Shown here: piece by piece, positions 19,311 to 27,683 of the stretch
Numbering within the stretch: position 1 is the stretch's first letter
Layout of the letters: every line of letters starts with the position of its first letter
Source: Bacteroidota bacterium
Lineage (GTDB): Bacteria; Bacteroidota; Bacteroidia; AKYH767-A; 2013-40CM-41-45
DNA: 64,000 bases
NCBI GenBank assembly: GCA_016720935.1
Contig: JADKJP010000004.1
Span: forward strand, 558,001 to 622,000
Direction: 5' to 3'
Program-made: the position numbers and the translations under genes
The notes under the pieces: generated by a model
The model's input: the letters and a program-made list of their open reading frames with translations, nothing else
The model's database searches: none
What the model was told of the DNA's origin: nothing

Positions 19311-20267
19311 TCAGGCTTTGTTTAAGCGGTGCAAAGGATTTTTTCGGATCATACCGCCCTTTGTATCGTTGATGCTGTGCATCACCATAAAGGCCTGCGG
19401 ATCGATGAGTTCTACGAGTCCTTTCAGCTTGTTGATTTCCAAACGGGTGATGACCGTGTAAATCACATCCATGTCGTGGTTTTTGTCGCCATGACTTCCA
19501 TAACCTCTTTTCCCTTTTAATAATGTTACACCTCCGCCCATTTGATAAATGATGATGCGACGAATTTCTTCGGAACGATCAGACACAATTGTTACACCGG
19601 TATATTCTTCCAGACCGTGGATAACAAAGTCGATGGTTTTGGAAGCTGAGAGATAGGTGAGTGTAGAATACATTGCTCTTTCAAAATCGAGCAGGTAAGC
19701 TGCTGCGGAAAAGATGAGGATATTAAACAGCAGGATAATATCACCAACGGACATTCCCGCTTTACGGCTGATGGCAAGCGCGAGGACTTCGGTACCATCG
19801 AGTACACCTCCGCCACGGATAGCCAGACCGATTCCGGCTCCGAGGAAAAAACCACCGAAGACAGCGACGAGCAATTTATCATGAGTGATATCCGGGAATT
19901 CGATTAACCAAAGCGAGAAACCCAGGCCAAGTACAGCGAGTGTGGTTTTGAGCGCGAAGACAAATCCGATTTGCCGGTAACCGAGGATTACAAACGGGAT
20001 ATTGATCAGGACGATCAACAAAGGCAATGGAATTCCGGACAGAAAACTAATCAACATTGAAATTCCGGTAACTCCACCATCAATGAAATGATTGGGAAGA
20101 AGAAATCCTTTCAGGCCCAGACAGGCGGAAAGAATTCCGAGTGAGAGGAGGAACATAGAAGAAAATCTTCCCGGACCTCTGCGTGTTTTAGCATTTCCCT
20201 TTTTTTTGGGAAATGCAACATGTTTGAATTCATCAAGAGAATTCTGAATTAGTATGTATAATGACAT
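19311..20267 (-). CDS. YitT family membrane protein with DUF2179 domain
   Basis: A 318-residue protein. After a soluble stretch of about 35 residues come about six hydrophobic segments (for example FSSMFLLSLGILSACLGLKG, then LPLLIVLINIPFVILGY and LLVAVFGGFFLGAGIGLAIR). The motif G-G-G-V-L-D-G-T-E is typical of YitT proteins. The C-terminal soluble part (VTIVSDRSEEIRRIIIYQMG, then GVTLLKGKRGYG) is a DUF2179 domain. The role of YitT proteins is not settled. It is read toward the RND exporter gene but 177 bases upstream of it. A promoter candidate lies about 75 bases upstream. Confidence 0.9.
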   Translation of the reverse strand: MSLYILIQNSLDEFKHVAFPKKKGNAKTRRGPGRFSSMFLLSLGILSACLGLKGFLLPNHFIDGGVTGISMLISFLSGIPLPLLIVLINIPFVILGYRQIGFVFALKTTLAVLGLGFSLWLIEFPDITHDKLLVAVFGGFFLGAGIGLAIRGGGVLDGTEVLALAISRKAGMSVGDIILLFNILIFSAAAYLLDFERAMYSTLTYLSASKTIDFVIHGLEEYTGVTIVSDRSEEIRRIIIYQMGGGVTLLKGKRGYGSHGDKNHDMDVIYTVITRLEINKLKGLVELIDPQAFMVMHSINDTKGGMIRKNPLHRLNKA

Positions 20268-20338
20268 AGTCAGGGGGTTTTAAATAATGAAACATTACCC
20301 TCCAGACATCTTTTAAGAATGCAAAGAGGGAGAAATAC

Positions 20339-20367
20339 CAAATCTAATGTAGGTCTTTCAAAGCCAA
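20339..20367 (-). promoter_or_regulatory. Bacteroidota-type promoter candidate for yitT-like gene
   Basis: On the minus strand TTG (20367-20365) is followed after 18 bases by TAGATTTG (20346-20339), matching the Bacteroidota pattern TTG-N-TAnnTTTG. Spacing equals that seen at 36219. Support is pattern only. Confidence 0.35.
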
Positions 20368-20454
20368 TTTTCAGTGAATACTAAAAACAGACAAATAAGG
20401 AAGGTCGGGTTGCACTCCCTTAACCCTAAACAAACCGGAGCACAACCCAACACA

Positions 20455-20583
20455 TCACAAAATAGATTTGAGTAATACCAACAGAACAATCACTCCGGCT
20501 ACAAATAGCACCGGGAATAATAGACCATGTTGTTGTTTGCTGTTGGTTTCGTTGTTGTTGGTTTCGTTGTTGTTGGTTTCCAT
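20455..20583 (-). CDS. 42-residue single-span membrane protein
   Basis: A small frame starting ATG at 20583 encodes METNNNETNNNETNSKQQHG, then one hydrophobic helix (LLFPVLFVAGVIVLLVLL), then KSIL and stop. The polar N-terminus is a repeat of the five-residue unit NNNET, reflected in the DNA as a 15-base direct repeat. A polar low-complexity head plus one membrane helix and a short basic tail is a plausible small membrane protein of unknown function. No ribosome-binding site is evident, which is usual in this phylum. It lies 3' of a long heptad array, which occupies its upstream region. Confidence 0.5.
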   Translation of the reverse strand: METNNNETNNNETNSKQQHGLLFPVLFVAGVIVLLVLLKSIL

Positions 20584-20588
20584 GAGGA

Positions 20589-20712
20589 GTAAATAGTGAA
20601 TAGTGAATAGTGAATAGTGAAGGGTGAGGTGTGTAGTGTGTAGTGTGTAGTGTGTAGTGTGTAGTGTGCAGTATGCAGTATGCAGTATGCAGTTTGCAGT
20701 TTGCAGTATTTA
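20589..20712. repeat. Long heptad array, three unit types in series
   Basis: About seventeen 7-base units run in series: several GTGAATA, then several TAGTGTG, then CAGTATG and CAGTTTG units. The phase is held across unit types. It is the longest continuous array in the window and lies immediately 5' of the small membrane ORF. Confidence 0.85.
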
Positions 20713-20869
20713 GAGTGATGTGTGTTGAATTATATAACCAAACACTCTTCACCATTCACTCTTCACTCTTCACTTCATTTTACCAGACCAATGGCAAAAT
20801 GATCCAATACTAATTCAATGTCTGAACAGACATGAAGTGTATTGATGATAAAAAAATGGGATTAACGGC

Positions 20870-21226
20870 TCAGATCAGGAGCTGTCGGTGAATCAGAAAG
20901 AGTCCTTGTTTTGTTTGAACAGGAGTTCCAATGGAATAAAAAACGGATTCAGTAATAAATGAAACAGCTAAAGCCTGTGAAACGACGTCAAGAAGTCCGG
21001 ATCGCAGTTTAGACACAGACGGAGAAGAAACGCTTACGCCAATTGATAAAGTTGCAGTTTCAACCGCAGGCTGACCAGCTGAAGCGATTTCCGAAGCCAC
21101 CGGCATCAGCATCTCCGTACCGGAAACAGCACGCACATCCTTCCCCGACACCTTTCCTGCTGAAAACAGGCAAGTTGCGAGCAGGAAGACCAAAAAGGCT
21201 ATTCTGCGAATGTTTTGCGATAACAT
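20870..21226 (-). CDS. Hypothetical secreted protein, 118 residues
   Basis: Residues 1-29 look like a signal peptide (basic start MLSQNIRRIAF, hydrophobic core, then SAGKVSGK). The rest is rich in Ser, Ala and Val with no domain I recognise and no Cys pattern. It lies alone, divergent from the ACR3 gene. Either a small envelope protein or the start of a decayed gene is possible. Confidence 0.5.
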   Translation of the reverse strand: MLSQNIRRIAFLVFLLATCLFSAGKVSGKDVRAVSGTEMLMPVASEIASAGQPAVETATLSIGVSVSSPSVSKLRSGLLDVVSQALAVSFITESVFYSIGTPVQTKQGLFLIHRQLLI

Positions 21227-21249
21227 GGGGTAAAGATAGGGCTTTTTTT

Positions 21250-21346
21250 GGTTCCGGGTTCCGGGTTCCGGGTTCCGGGTTCCGGGTTCCGGGTTTTGAT
21301 TTATGATTTAAGATTTAAGATTTAAGATTTAAGATTTAAGATTTAA
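21250..21346. repeat. Heptad arrays GGTTCCG and GATTTAA
   Basis: Bases 21250-21295 hold six and a half copies of GGTTCCG. Bases from about 21305 hold six copies of GATTTAA-type units. The first unit recurs at 35512. Confidence 0.9.
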
Positions 21347-21419
21347 AAAAAAATAAAATTCGAAAAGTCAAAAAATGGCCAAGAAAAGATATGGGATTGG
21401 AATGAAAAAAATCAAACCT

Positions 21420-21481
21420 AATACCTGGTACCTGGTACCTAATACCTGGTATCAGGTATTAAGTACCAAGTACCAGGTTAT
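21420..21481. repeat. Heptad array (ACCTGGT-type)
   Basis: Units ACCTAAT, ACCTGGT, ACCTGGT, ACCTAAT, ACCTGGT, ATCAGGT, ATTAAGT, ACCAAGT, ACCAGGT follow in 7-base register. The array ends shortly before the ACR3 operator. Confidence 0.85.
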
Positions 21482-21504
21482 TAAATGAAATAGAATTGAA
21501 AAAC

Positions 21505-21524
21505 TTATCGTAATATTGCGATAA
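21505..21524. promoter_or_regulatory. ArsR-type operator upstream of ACR3
   Basis: TTATCGTAATATTGCGATAA is an 18-of-20 palindrome that ends 11 bases before the ATG at 21536. A nearly identical site precedes arsC, so one regulator, probably ArsR, binds both. TAATATTG inside the site resembles the -7 box, which would fit repression by overlap. Confidence 0.7.
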
Positions 21525-21535
21525 ATAAAAATTAC

Positions 21536-22600
21536 ATGCTTTCGAACGAATGTGAACCTGTAAAGGAGAGGAAACATCTGGGGTTTCTGGATCGTTATCT
21601 GACATTTTGGATTTTTGCGGCGATGGCTTTGGGTGTGGCGATAGGATATTTTATCCCGTCTGCACCCGGATTTATTCAGTCCTTTCAGAGTGGGACAACC
21701 AATATTCCGATTGCAGCGGGATTGATATTAATGATGTATCCTCCGCTCGCTAAAGTTCGTTTTGAAGAATTGCATCTGGTATTTCAAAATAAAAAAATTC
21801 TCGGTTTATCGCTGCTGATGAATTGGATTGTTGGTCCGGTTTTGATGTTCGTTCTTGCTATTGTGTTTTTGCGTGATCATCCGGCTTACATGACCGGACT
21901 GATCATGATCGGACTTGCCCGTTGCATCGCGATGGTGATTGTCTGGAACGAGCTGGCAGAAGGCAACAGGGAATATGCCGCGGGTCTGGTGGCATTCAAC
22001 AGCATCTTTCAGGTTTTGTTTTACAGTGTCTTTGCCTGGCTCTTTATCACAGTGCTTCCACCCTACTTTGGCATTCGCGGAATGGATGTGGATGTTCACA
22101 TCTCACAGATTGCAGAGAGTGTATTTATCTATCTCGGCATACCATTTATCGCCGGATTTCTGACAAGGTATTTCCTAAGAAAAGCGAAAGGAGATGAATG
22201 GTACACGAAGAAATTTATTCCAAGGATCAGTCCGCTTACGCTCATCGCTCTTTTGTTTACAATTGTCGCGATGTTCAGTCTGAAAGGAGAAATGATTGTA
22301 CAGATTCCATTGGATGTCGTACGCATCGCAATTCCGCTGGTGATCTATTTCCTGATTATGTTTCTGGTGACTTTTCTTGCCGGTAAATCACTCGGTGCGG
22401 ATTACTCACAAACCACAGCCCTTTCTTTCACCGCTGCCGGAAACAATTTCGAACTGGCGATCGCAGTGTCGATTGGTGTTTTCGGAATCAACAGCGGACA
22501 AGCCTTCGCCGGCGTGATCGGCCCACTCGTAGAAGTCCCTGCTCTGATTGCTTTGGTGAATGTGGCGTTCTGGTTGAAAAGGAAATGGGGAATGAAGTAG
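21536..22600 (+). CDS. acr3: ACR3 family arsenite efflux transporter
   Basis: A 354-residue membrane protein with about ten transmembrane helices. It carries the family segments GLIMIGLARCIAMVIVWNEL, with the conserved Cys, and GNNFELAIAVSIGVFGINSG near the C-terminus. ACR3 pumps As(III) out of the cell using the proton gradient. Together with the convergent ArsC gene, which reduces arsenate to arsenite, it forms a complete detoxification pair. Expression is probably derepressed by arsenite through the palindromic operator just before the start codon. No arsR gene lies within the window near it. Confidence 0.93.
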   Translation: MLSNECEPVKERKHLGFLDRYLTFWIFAAMALGVAIGYFIPSAPGFIQSFQSGTTNIPIAAGLILMMYPPLAKVRFEELHLVFQNKKILGLSLLMNWIVGPVLMFVLAIVFLRDHPAYMTGLIMIGLARCIAMVIVWNELAEGNREYAAGLVAFNSIFQVLFYSVFAWLFITVLPPYFGIRGMDVDVHISQIAESVFIYLGIPFIAGFLTRYFLRKAKGDEWYTKKFIPRISPLTLIALLFTIVAMFSLKGEMIVQIPLDVVRIAIPLVIYFLIMFLVTFLAGKSLGADYSQTTALSFTAAGNNFELAIAVSIGVFGINSGQAFAGVIGPLVEVPALIALVNVAFWLKRKWGMK

Positions 22601-22636
22601 GTTTTTGGTTTGAGGTTTTTTTGTGAAAATAAATTT

Positions 22637-22685
22637 TACCTGGTACTTGGTACCTTATACTTTATACTTAATACCTTATACCAAA
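22637..22685. repeat. Heptad array in ars convergent spacer
   Basis: Units ACCTGGT, ACTTGGT, ACCTTAT, ACTTTAT, ACTTAAT, ACCTTAT, ACC run in 7-base register between the stop codons of the two convergent ars genes. Confidence 0.8.
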
Positions 22686-22705
22686 AATCCATTAACGAGA
22701 AAAAT

Positions 22706-23143
22706 TCAAAAAGTCCCGCCCGGATTAGAGATGAAATTAGAAACCGCCTCCCTTATCTGTTCCCGTATTTCGCGGGTAAAATTTAATTTGTCTTCGGGCG
22801 TTCCTTTGAATGCGGATGGATCGGGAAAAGACCAGTGCAGACGTTTTGTAACACCAGGAAAAATCGGACAACTCTCGGCTGCCTTGGGATCACAAACTGT
22901 AATGACAAAATTATAGGTCTTGCCTTGCTTCAGCATTTCCGCGGTAGTTTTTGCATAATGTGCCGACATATCAATTCCCTCCTCTTCCATCACCTGTATC
23001 GCCACCGGATTCAATTGTCCGGCTTCCAGTCCGGCACTCTCGACCTCATAACGATCTCCGGCAAATTTTCTCAAATACGCCTCCGCCATCTGACTTCGCG
23101 CACTATTGTGAATGCAAACAAACAAAACACGACTTTTATTCAT
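22706..23143 (-). CDS. arsC: Arsenate reductase, thioredoxin-linked (LMW phosphatase type)
   Basis: A 145-residue protein of the low-molecular-weight phosphatase fold that reduces arsenate to arsenite. The P-loop FVCIHNSARSQMAEA contains nucleophile Cys10. Two further cysteines, Cys84 and Cys92 in the segment VCDPKAAESCPIFPG, give the three-Cys relay of thioredoxin-coupled ArsC enzymes. The product is then exported by the convergent ACR3. A palindrome almost the same as the ACR3 operator lies 14 bases upstream, so the two genes are probably co-regulated although they are not in one operon. Confidence 0.93.
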   Translation of the reverse strand: MNKSRVLFVCIHNSARSQMAEAYLRKFAGDRYEVESAGLEAGQLNPVAIQVMEEEGIDMSAHYAKTTAEMLKQGKTYNFVITVCDPKAAESCPIFPGVTKRLHWSFPDPSAFKGTPEDKLNFTREIREQIREAVSNFISNPGGTF

Positions 23144-23156
23144 GGATATTTATTTA

Positions 23157-23173
23157 ATCGCAATAATACGATA
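23157..23173. promoter_or_regulatory. ArsR-type operator upstream of arsC
   Basis: On the minus strand the site reads TATCGTATTATTGCGAT, identical at 16 of 17 positions to the site before ACR3 (TATCGTAATATTGCGAT). It lies 14 bases upstream of the arsC start. Confidence 0.7.
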
Positions 23174-23225
23174 TATATTTTGAAAGCAGTTCCTGCGTAT
23201 GTTAAAAAATTGTTACGTTTGAATT

Positions 23226-23331
23226 AGAGGGACGGGGGACGAGGGACGAGGGACGAGGGACGAGGGACGAGGGACGAATGACGGCATTTACAAGTAACCA
23301 ACCACTAAGCACTAACCACTAAGCACTAAAA
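23226..23331. repeat. Heptad arrays GGGACGA and CACTAAG
   Basis: Bases 23226-23280 hold about seven GGGACGA units. Bases 23296-23331 hold AACCAAC, CACTAAG, CACTAAC, CACTAAG, CACTAAA, ending two bases before the start codon of the pyrophosphatase gene. The first unit recurs at 58141. Confidence 0.88.
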
Positions 23332-23333
23332 AA

Positions 23334-23867
23334 ATGAATCCCTGGCACGACGTCTCCCCCGGTAAGGAAATTCCGGAAATTGTAAATGCAATCATTGAGA
23401 TTCCGAAAGGATCGAGAGCGAAATATGAACTGGATAAAGAAAGCGGTTTGCTGAAACTCGACAGGGTATTGTATTCGGCTTTTTATTATCCGGCGAATTA
23501 TGGATTCATTCCTCGTTCTTATGGCGATGATCATGATCCTCTCGATATTTTAGTCTTGTCACAAATCGATTTTGTTCCGCTTTGTCTGGTCAAGGCAAAA
23601 GTTATCGGTGTCATGCGCATGGTCGACAGCGGTGAGGGTGATGATAAAATCATTGCTGTCGCGGCGAACGATGTGAGTGTGAATTACATTGAGTCCGTTC
23701 GGGAACTGCCCGATCATTTTGTTCAGGAGCTTCGGCAATTCTTTGAAGAATATAAAAAGCTTGAAAAAAAGACTGTGGTTGTGGATGAATTTCAGGACAA
23801 AGACCTGGCACTTGAGATCATTCGTACCAGTCTGAAACATTATACAGATTCATTCCCTGCAAAATAA
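23334..23867 (+). CDS. ppa: Inorganic pyrophosphatase (family I)
   Basis: A 177-residue soluble enzyme that hydrolyses pyrophosphate and so drives biosynthetic reactions. The pattern E-I-P-K-G-S-R-x-K-Y-E-L-D (residues 21-33) and the metal-binding signature DDHDPLDILV (about 64-73) are intact, as is the later DSGEGDDKIIAV segment. Length matches the bacterial family. The start codon is preceded directly by a heptad array. Confidence 0.95.
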   Translation: MNPWHDVSPGKEIPEIVNAIIEIPKGSRAKYELDKESGLLKLDRVLYSAFYYPANYGFIPRSYGDDHDPLDILVLSQIDFVPLCLVKAKVIGVMRMVDSGEGDDKIIAVAANDVSVNYIESVRELPDHFVQELRQFFEEYKKLEKKTVVVDEFQDKDLALEIIRTSLKHYTDSFPAK

Positions 23868-23954
23868 ATAGCGTAGCAAAGCAGACTCTTTTTGCTCTCT
23901 GAGACAATGTTGCGTTCCCTTAAATTGGTTATGTTTGCCGTAACGAAAGATTTC

Positions 23955-26153
23955 ATGTTCTCACGGGTAATTCCTTACTTGTTCCTGCTTGCTTTGTGTT
24001 TGCCAGTGCTTTCATCCGGACAGCTGCCAAAACAGAATGCCGGCGAAGATCCCTTCTCGTTTTTTACCGACACTGCCGGTTTGCCTGAAGGAATCTTGCA
24101 AAAACAAAAATTTCGTGCACTTCGTTTTCTCTCCTCCGATCGTTCTGATCTGGATTTATTAAAACAGGCTGAACGAAGAAACAACCGTAAGGCTGTCGCG
24201 TTTATTTCAGGACGCCTTGGCACACAACTGGCTGAAGCAGGCCAGACAGATTCAGCCATTCATTTTTTTATTCAAAGTCAGGCTACCTTTTCTCAGCTGA
24301 ATATGCCACGAGGGGAAGCCGCGGCAAGTACCGCACTCGGTTTGCTGTATGAAAAACAAAAAAACTACAAGGAAGCTTCCAACCAGTTCCAAAGAGGGCT
24401 CAAAAGTTTTGAGACCAGTGGCAGCACCAAAGGTGTGATTGCTGAATATGGAAATCTTGCACGTATCAGTGAGGCACAGAAAGATCATACTGCAGCATTG
24501 GAATATTACAGGAAAGCTTATTCTACCGCTTCCGGGGATAACAACCTTGCAAAGCAGGCAGAACTTAATAATAAAATCGCTGAGGAGCTGTTGCATGCAG
24601 GAAAGGATACAGATGCACTTCCATATTTGCGTGATGCGCTTGCCTATTATCAAAAACAAAAAAACAGGAAAGAAGTTGCAGTCATCCTCCGTAACATGGG
24701 GATCGTGAGTTATAAAACAGGCAAATTTGATGAAGCGCTGGATTATTTTCAACGCAGCGCGAAGGAAGACAGGAAACTTCCTTCTTTAAGAATGATTCGT
24801 GATACATATCTGAAACTTTTCGCGACACACCGGGTTAAATCCGATTCTTCGAGGGCAAATTTTTATTCATCCCAATACAAAATTTTCAGAGACAGCATTG
24901 AACACCTCATCAACAGCCGGGTGCTGAGTCCGGATTCTTTTACCAATGAGCTGGAAGAAAAAGCGTATGTAAGGGATCTTGTGAACCGTGATCCGGATTT
25001 GTACAACGATCCTTCGAACGCGAAATCTCTGGAGTACAATCAAAAGCTCACGGAAGCCGAACTGGAACGACTGAAAACCGAAGAAGCCCTTGCCCGCATG
25101 AACCAGGAAAAGCTGGATGATGAAGTGGCGGATCATGAACGGGAAGATAAAATCCAGCAACTTGAAAAAGAGCAGGCTTTACAAAACGCCGCTTTGCTTC
25201 AAAAGGAAGCACGACAAAAGCAGTTGATTTATTTGTTCAGCATCTCTACAGTCCTGGTTTTATTTATTCTTGGCTTTCTATTGTACCGGTACCAGGAAAA
25301 GAAAAAATCGCATGAAGCACTGGACAAAGCCTATTCCGAACTCACCGATGCTCACCGAAAACTAAAGAACGCTCAGGATCAGCTGGTACATGCTGAGAAA
25401 ATGGCCTCACTCGGACAAATGACAGCCGGTATTGCCCATGAAATTCAGAACCCGCTGAACTTCGTCAATAATTTTTCCGAATCCTCTATGGAGTTACTGC
25501 AAGAAATGGCGGAAGCCAAGACTACGGAAGAACGTGAAATGATCCTGGGAGATTTACAACTCAATCTGTCAAAAGTTGTCCAGCATGGCAAACGTGCGGA
25601 TGGCATTGTCAAAAACATGCTGCAACACAGTCGGGCCGCTGCCGGAGAAAAGCAGGCCGGTGACCTCAATAAACTGGCTGAAGAATATCTCAATCTTGCT
25701 TTTCACGGGATGCGGGCAAAGGATCCCGGTTTCTCCTGTGCTCTGGAAACAGATCTGGATCAAAACCTGCCTCAGGTTCCGATGGTTTCACAGGATATCA
25801 GCCGGGCACTTCTCAATTTGTACAACAATGCATTTTATTCAGTGCACAAGAGGGCTACTGAATCCAAATTAAAAGGAATGGAGTATAAACCCCTGGTAAT
25901 CCTTTCGACGCTGCATTTATCGAAATATATCAGTCTGACAGTTCGTGATAACGGAGTAGGTATTCCTCTATCGATCAGGGATAAAATCTTCGAACCCTTT
26001 TTCACAACAAAACCAACCGGTGAAGGTATCGGGCTGGGTTTATCACTCAGCTATGACCTGGTGAAAGCACACGGAGGAGAAATGAAATTTGAAAGCGAGG
26101 AAGGAAACGGCGCGGCTTTTACCATCGTATTGCCTGTAGAAAGACCGTCCTGA
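23955..26153 (+). CDS. TPR-containing sensor histidine kinase
   Basis: About 732 residues when started at the ATG at 23955, which gives a proper signal peptide (MFSRVIPYLFLLALCLPVLS). In-frame starts at 23907 and 23931 are possible. The periplasmic part holds tandem TPR repeats (for example ALEYYRKAYSTA and ALDYFQRSAKE) and a coiled coil. One membrane helix follows (LIYLFSISTVLVLFILGFLL). The cytoplasmic kinase has the phospho-acceptor segment GIAHEIQNPLNFVNNFSE and the ATP-binding domain (DNGVGIP, FFTTKPTGEGIGLGLSLS). A block NKLAEEYLNLAFHGMRAKDP between them is shared with two nearby kinases. No receiver is fused. The stimulus is unknown. Confidence 0.9.
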   Translation: MFSRVIPYLFLLALCLPVLSSGQLPKQNAGEDPFSFFTDTAGLPEGILQKQKFRALRFLSSDRSDLDLLKQAERRNNRKAVAFISGRLGTQLAEAGQTDSAIHFFIQSQATFSQLNMPRGEAAASTALGLLYEKQKNYKEASNQFQRGLKSFETSGSTKGVIAEYGNLARISEAQKDHTAALEYYRKAYSTASGDNNLAKQAELNNKIAEELLHAGKDTDALPYLRDALAYYQKQKNRKEVAVILRNMGIVSYKTGKFDEALDYFQRSAKEDRKLPSLRMIRDTYLKLFATHRVKSDSSRANFYSSQYKIFRDSIEHLINSRVLSPDSFTNELEEKAYVRDLVNRDPDLYNDPSNAKSLEYNQKLTEAELERLKTEEALARMNQEKLDDEVADHEREDKIQQLEKEQALQNAALLQKEARQKQLIYLFSISTVLVLFILGFLLYRYQEKKKSHEALDKAYSELTDAHRKLKNAQDQLVHAEKMASLGQMTAGIAHEIQNPLNFVNNFSESSMELLQEMAEAKTTEEREMILGDLQLNLSKVVQHGKRADGIVKNMLQHSRAAAGEKQAGDLNKLAEEYLNLAFHGMRAKDPGFSCALETDLDQNLPQVPMVSQDISRALLNLYNNAFYSVHKRATESKLKGMEYKPLVILSTLHLSKYISLTVRDNGVGIPLSIRDKIFEPFFTTKPTGEGIGLGLSLSYDLVKAHGGEMKFESEEGNGAAFTIVLPVERPS

Positions 26154-26301
26154 TCAATACAGAGAATATTTATTCCGAAAACTTCGTCATTCATCTTCAC
26201 AAAACGAACATTTTTTTAAAATTTCCACTCTCAATATTCCCCAAAAATATTCCGAATTTAAATGTGAATCGTATCTTTATCCATTCTAGGTACAGGAAAA
26301 T

Positions 26302-27615
26302 ATGAATCAACCGAATATTCCATTGGAAAAATGCTATCGGCTTCTCAAGCAAGTCGACATCTTCCAACATGTTCCTTCCGCTGTATTGGAGGATCTGGCG
26401 AAGAAAATGATCCTCGCATCCTATGCGCAGGATTCACTGATTATCCTGAAAGGAGAGCCCGGCAATTCCATGTACCTGGTGATTGAAGGAAAAGTAAAAA
26501 TCCACGACGAAGAGCACAATGTCGCGGAAATGGGAGAAGGAATGCTTTTCGGAGAAATGAGTATTCTCGACTGGGAGCCTCGTTCGATGTCTGTCACCAC
26601 CCTCCTGCCGACAACTGTAGGCATTATTCACCAGACAGATTTTTACCAGGTTGTCAAGGATCATCCTGATACCATGAAGGACATAGTGAAAGTCCTTTCC
26701 AGCAGATTACGCAATCAAAACGCAACGCTTATTGCCCAACTTCGCTCCCGTCACAAGGAACTGGAAAAACTGGTGGATGAAAAGACCCATGATTTGCAGG
26801 TGAAGAACAGGGAACTTACCGATTTATTGCAACAGCTGACCTCCACACAGGAACGACTCGTTACACAGGAAAAACTGGCTTCACTGGGACATCTCACCGC
26901 GGGTATCGCTCATGAAATCCAGAACCCTTTAAACTTTGTAAATAATTTCTCAGAACTCTGTCTTGAGCTTATTCGTGAATTGAGTGATGAAAAGAGCGAA
27001 GAGGAAAGAAAAGTATTGCTGAGCAACCTTGCCAATACGGTGAACAAGATTCACAAGCATGGTAAACGTGCAGATAGTATTGTCAGAAACATGATGCTTC
27101 ACAGTCGTTCCGGCTCCTCGGAGAAAACGATCGCCGACCTCAATAAGCTGTCAGAAGAATATCTGCATCTTGCTTTTCACGGTGTACGCGCGAAAGATCC
27201 ATTGTTTCAATGCCAGCTTGAATTTTCACCGGATCCTGATCTGCCGCCAACGGCCATTGTGCAACAGGACATCAGCAGGGTGATTCTGAATTTGCTGAGC
27301 AACGCTTTTTACGCGGTGAACAAAAGAAAAAAATCAGGAGAGGCGGGGTTTCAATCTGTAGTGAGACTGGCTACGCGTTACCGCAATGGTTCAGCCGAGA
27401 TTCGTATCGAAGATAACGGTACCGGTATCCCTGCCAGTCTGCTCGAGAAAATATTCCAGCCATTCTTTACAACAAAGCCAACAGGCGAAGGAACAGGTCT
27501 GGGTTTATCACTAAGCTTTGATATTATTACCAAGGGACATGGCGGCACATTCCAGGTGGAGAGTGAAGAAGGAAAAGGCACCAGTTTTATTCTTACGCTT
27601 CCCGTTACAACCTGA
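26302..27615 (+). CDS. Cyclic-nucleotide-binding sensor histidine kinase
   Basis: A 437-residue soluble kinase. Residues about 15-130 form a Crp-like cyclic-nucleotide-binding domain (GEPGNSMYLVIEGKVKIHDE, then GMLFGEMSILDWEPRSMSV). A coiled coil follows (about 140-190), then the phospho-acceptor helix (GIAHEIQNPLNFVNNFSE) and ATP-binding domain (DNGTGIP, FFTTKPTGEGTGLGLSLS). The same inter-domain block (NKLSEEYLHLAFHGVRAKDP) is present as in its neighbours, so the kinase halves are paralogues with swapped inputs. Whether cAMP or c-di-GMP is the ligand cannot be told. It lacks membrane segments, so it probably senses a cytoplasmic signal. Confidence 0.9.
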   Translation: MNQPNIPLEKCYRLLKQVDIFQHVPSAVLEDLAKKMILASYAQDSLIILKGEPGNSMYLVIEGKVKIHDEEHNVAEMGEGMLFGEMSILDWEPRSMSVTTLLPTTVGIIHQTDFYQVVKDHPDTMKDIVKVLSSRLRNQNATLIAQLRSRHKELEKLVDEKTHDLQVKNRELTDLLQQLTSTQERLVTQEKLASLGHLTAGIAHEIQNPLNFVNNFSELCLELIRELSDEKSEEERKVLLSNLANTVNKIHKHGKRADSIVRNMMLHSRSGSSEKTIADLNKLSEEYLHLAFHGVRAKDPLFQCQLEFSPDPDLPPTAIVQQDISRVILNLLSNAFYAVNKRKKSGEAGFQSVVRLATRYRNGSAEIRIEDNGTGIPASLLEKIFQPFFTTKPTGEGTGLGLSLSFDIITKGHGGTFQVESEEGKGTSFILTLPVTT

Positions 27616-27633
27616 TTTCCCCGGGTAGAAGGC

Positions 27634-27668
27634 AAAAAAAAAGCGGAACCACCGGTCCCGCTTTTTTT
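27634..27668. terminator. Bidirectional terminator
   Basis: AAAAAAAGCGG (27636-27646) pairs perfectly with CCGCTTTTTTT (27658-27668) across an 11-base loop. It lies between the convergent cNMP-kinase and SWIB genes and has A and T runs on both sides. Confidence 0.85.
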
Positions 27669-27683
27669 ATTTTCATCCTGGTA

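Noticed and set aside
20589..20712. Possible CRISPR array
   Set aside because: The units are contiguous and only seven bases long with no spacers. The same holds for all other arrays in the window, and no cas gene is present.
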